Source of the DNA: Spartobacteria bacterium
Lineage (GTDB): Bacteria > Verrucomicrobiota > Verrucomicrobiia > Chthoniobacterales > Chthoniobacteraceae
DNA: 46,845 nt
NCBI GenBank assembly: GCA_021324825.1
Contig: JAJPII010000037.1
Span: forward strand, 1 to 46,845
Reading direction: 5' to 3'
The notes under the pieces were generated by a model. That model was given only the letters and a program-made list of their open reading frames with translations, was not told the DNA's origin and searched no databases. Positions 46,759-46,845 of this stretch are shown piece by piece (the first letter of the stretch is position 1; each line of letters begins with the position of its first letter). Both the position numbers and the translations under genes were made by a program.

Positions 46759-46845
46759 CTAAGATAAGGGCGATTTAGGACGTTTTGTCTTAGGGCGGTT
46801 GCGGCGTGGCAGATTGCCGGTTTCGGAGCGGGGCTTGGTGAGCAA
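46759..46845 (-). CDS. C-terminal end of an unidentified basic protein, partial
   Basis: A minus-strand frame enters from the right edge and stops at TAG 46759-46761, giving 28 residues rich in Arg, Lys and Pro (KPRSETGNLPRRNRPKTKRP). Basic Pro-rich tails like this occur at the ends of transposases, and the tandem repeat just beyond would fit, but 28 residues cannot identify it. It could also be a chance open frame. Confidence 0.3.
   Translation of the reverse strand: MLTKPRSETGNLPRRNRPKTKRPKSPLS

Overview
This window is GC-rich chromosomal DNA with densely packed genes and many 4-nt ATGA or GTGA start/stop overlaps. The best lineage clue is the palindrome AGTTC-N4-GAACA over the promoter of the imuA-imuB-dnaE2 mutagenesis operon. 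It matches 9 of the 10 fixed bases of the published Verrucomicrobia LexA motif TGTTC-N4-GAACA. With the MoxR/DUF58/VWA operon, the GH78-like enzyme and the frequent absence of clear ribosome binding sites, I infer a verrucomicrobium or close relative; this is not proven.

Layout, left to right. (1) 1-11911, plus strand: the end of a hybrid polyketide/nonribosomal peptide assembly line. It has the last KR-ACP of a PKS cut by the window edge, a complete KS-(vestigial AT)-DH-ER-KR-ACP module, and a C-A-PCP-TE release module with a glycine-like adenylation code. (2) 11964-23316, plus strand: eight tightly coupled genes (coiled-coil membrane protein, MoxR ATPase, membrane protein, ABC ATPase, ABC permease, DUF58, BatA-like, VWA/GATase-like). 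This resembles a MoxR/Bat cell-envelope system with an ABC exporter inserted. (3) 23300-26815: a secreted GH78-like glycosidase, a YhiN/HI0933 flavoprotein and a YkgJ-type cysteine-cluster protein. (4) 26763-31527: a biuret-type nitrogen locus. It holds biuret hydrolase, a free-standing allophanate hydrolase C-terminal domain, an outer-membrane barrel protein, a second cysteine hydrolase and an NCS2-type permease. The divergent promoter region carries two sigma-54-like -24/-12 elements and a 16-bp inverted repeat. (5) 31591-35888, minus strand: a CHASE/PAS hybrid histidine kinase followed by an NtrC-type sigma-54 response regulator, a plausible regulator of region 4. (6) 35965-40131: a family 2 glycosyltransferase, a secreted low-complexity protein, two tandem aldo/keto reductases (the second Tat-exported and cut by an in-frame amber codon) and a PfpI/DJ-1 protein. 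(7) 40223-45598, minus strand: SOS mutagenesis operon imuA-imuB-dnaE2 with promoter and LexA box. (8) 45647-46845: a tRNA terminator, the 3' half of an initiator-type tRNA-Met, and then AT-rich sequence with a secreted protein and short tandem repeats. This looks like the end of an integrated element continuing to the right.

How the parts may work together: regions 3-5 suggest an import/hydrolysis route for biuret-like nitrogen compounds under sigma-54 control. Regions 1 and 2 share strand and spacing (52 bp) but need not share function. The most unusual points are the gutted AT domain, the two-hydrolase/NCS2 nitrogen locus with its divergent sigma-54-like promoters, and the tRNA-half attachment scar.
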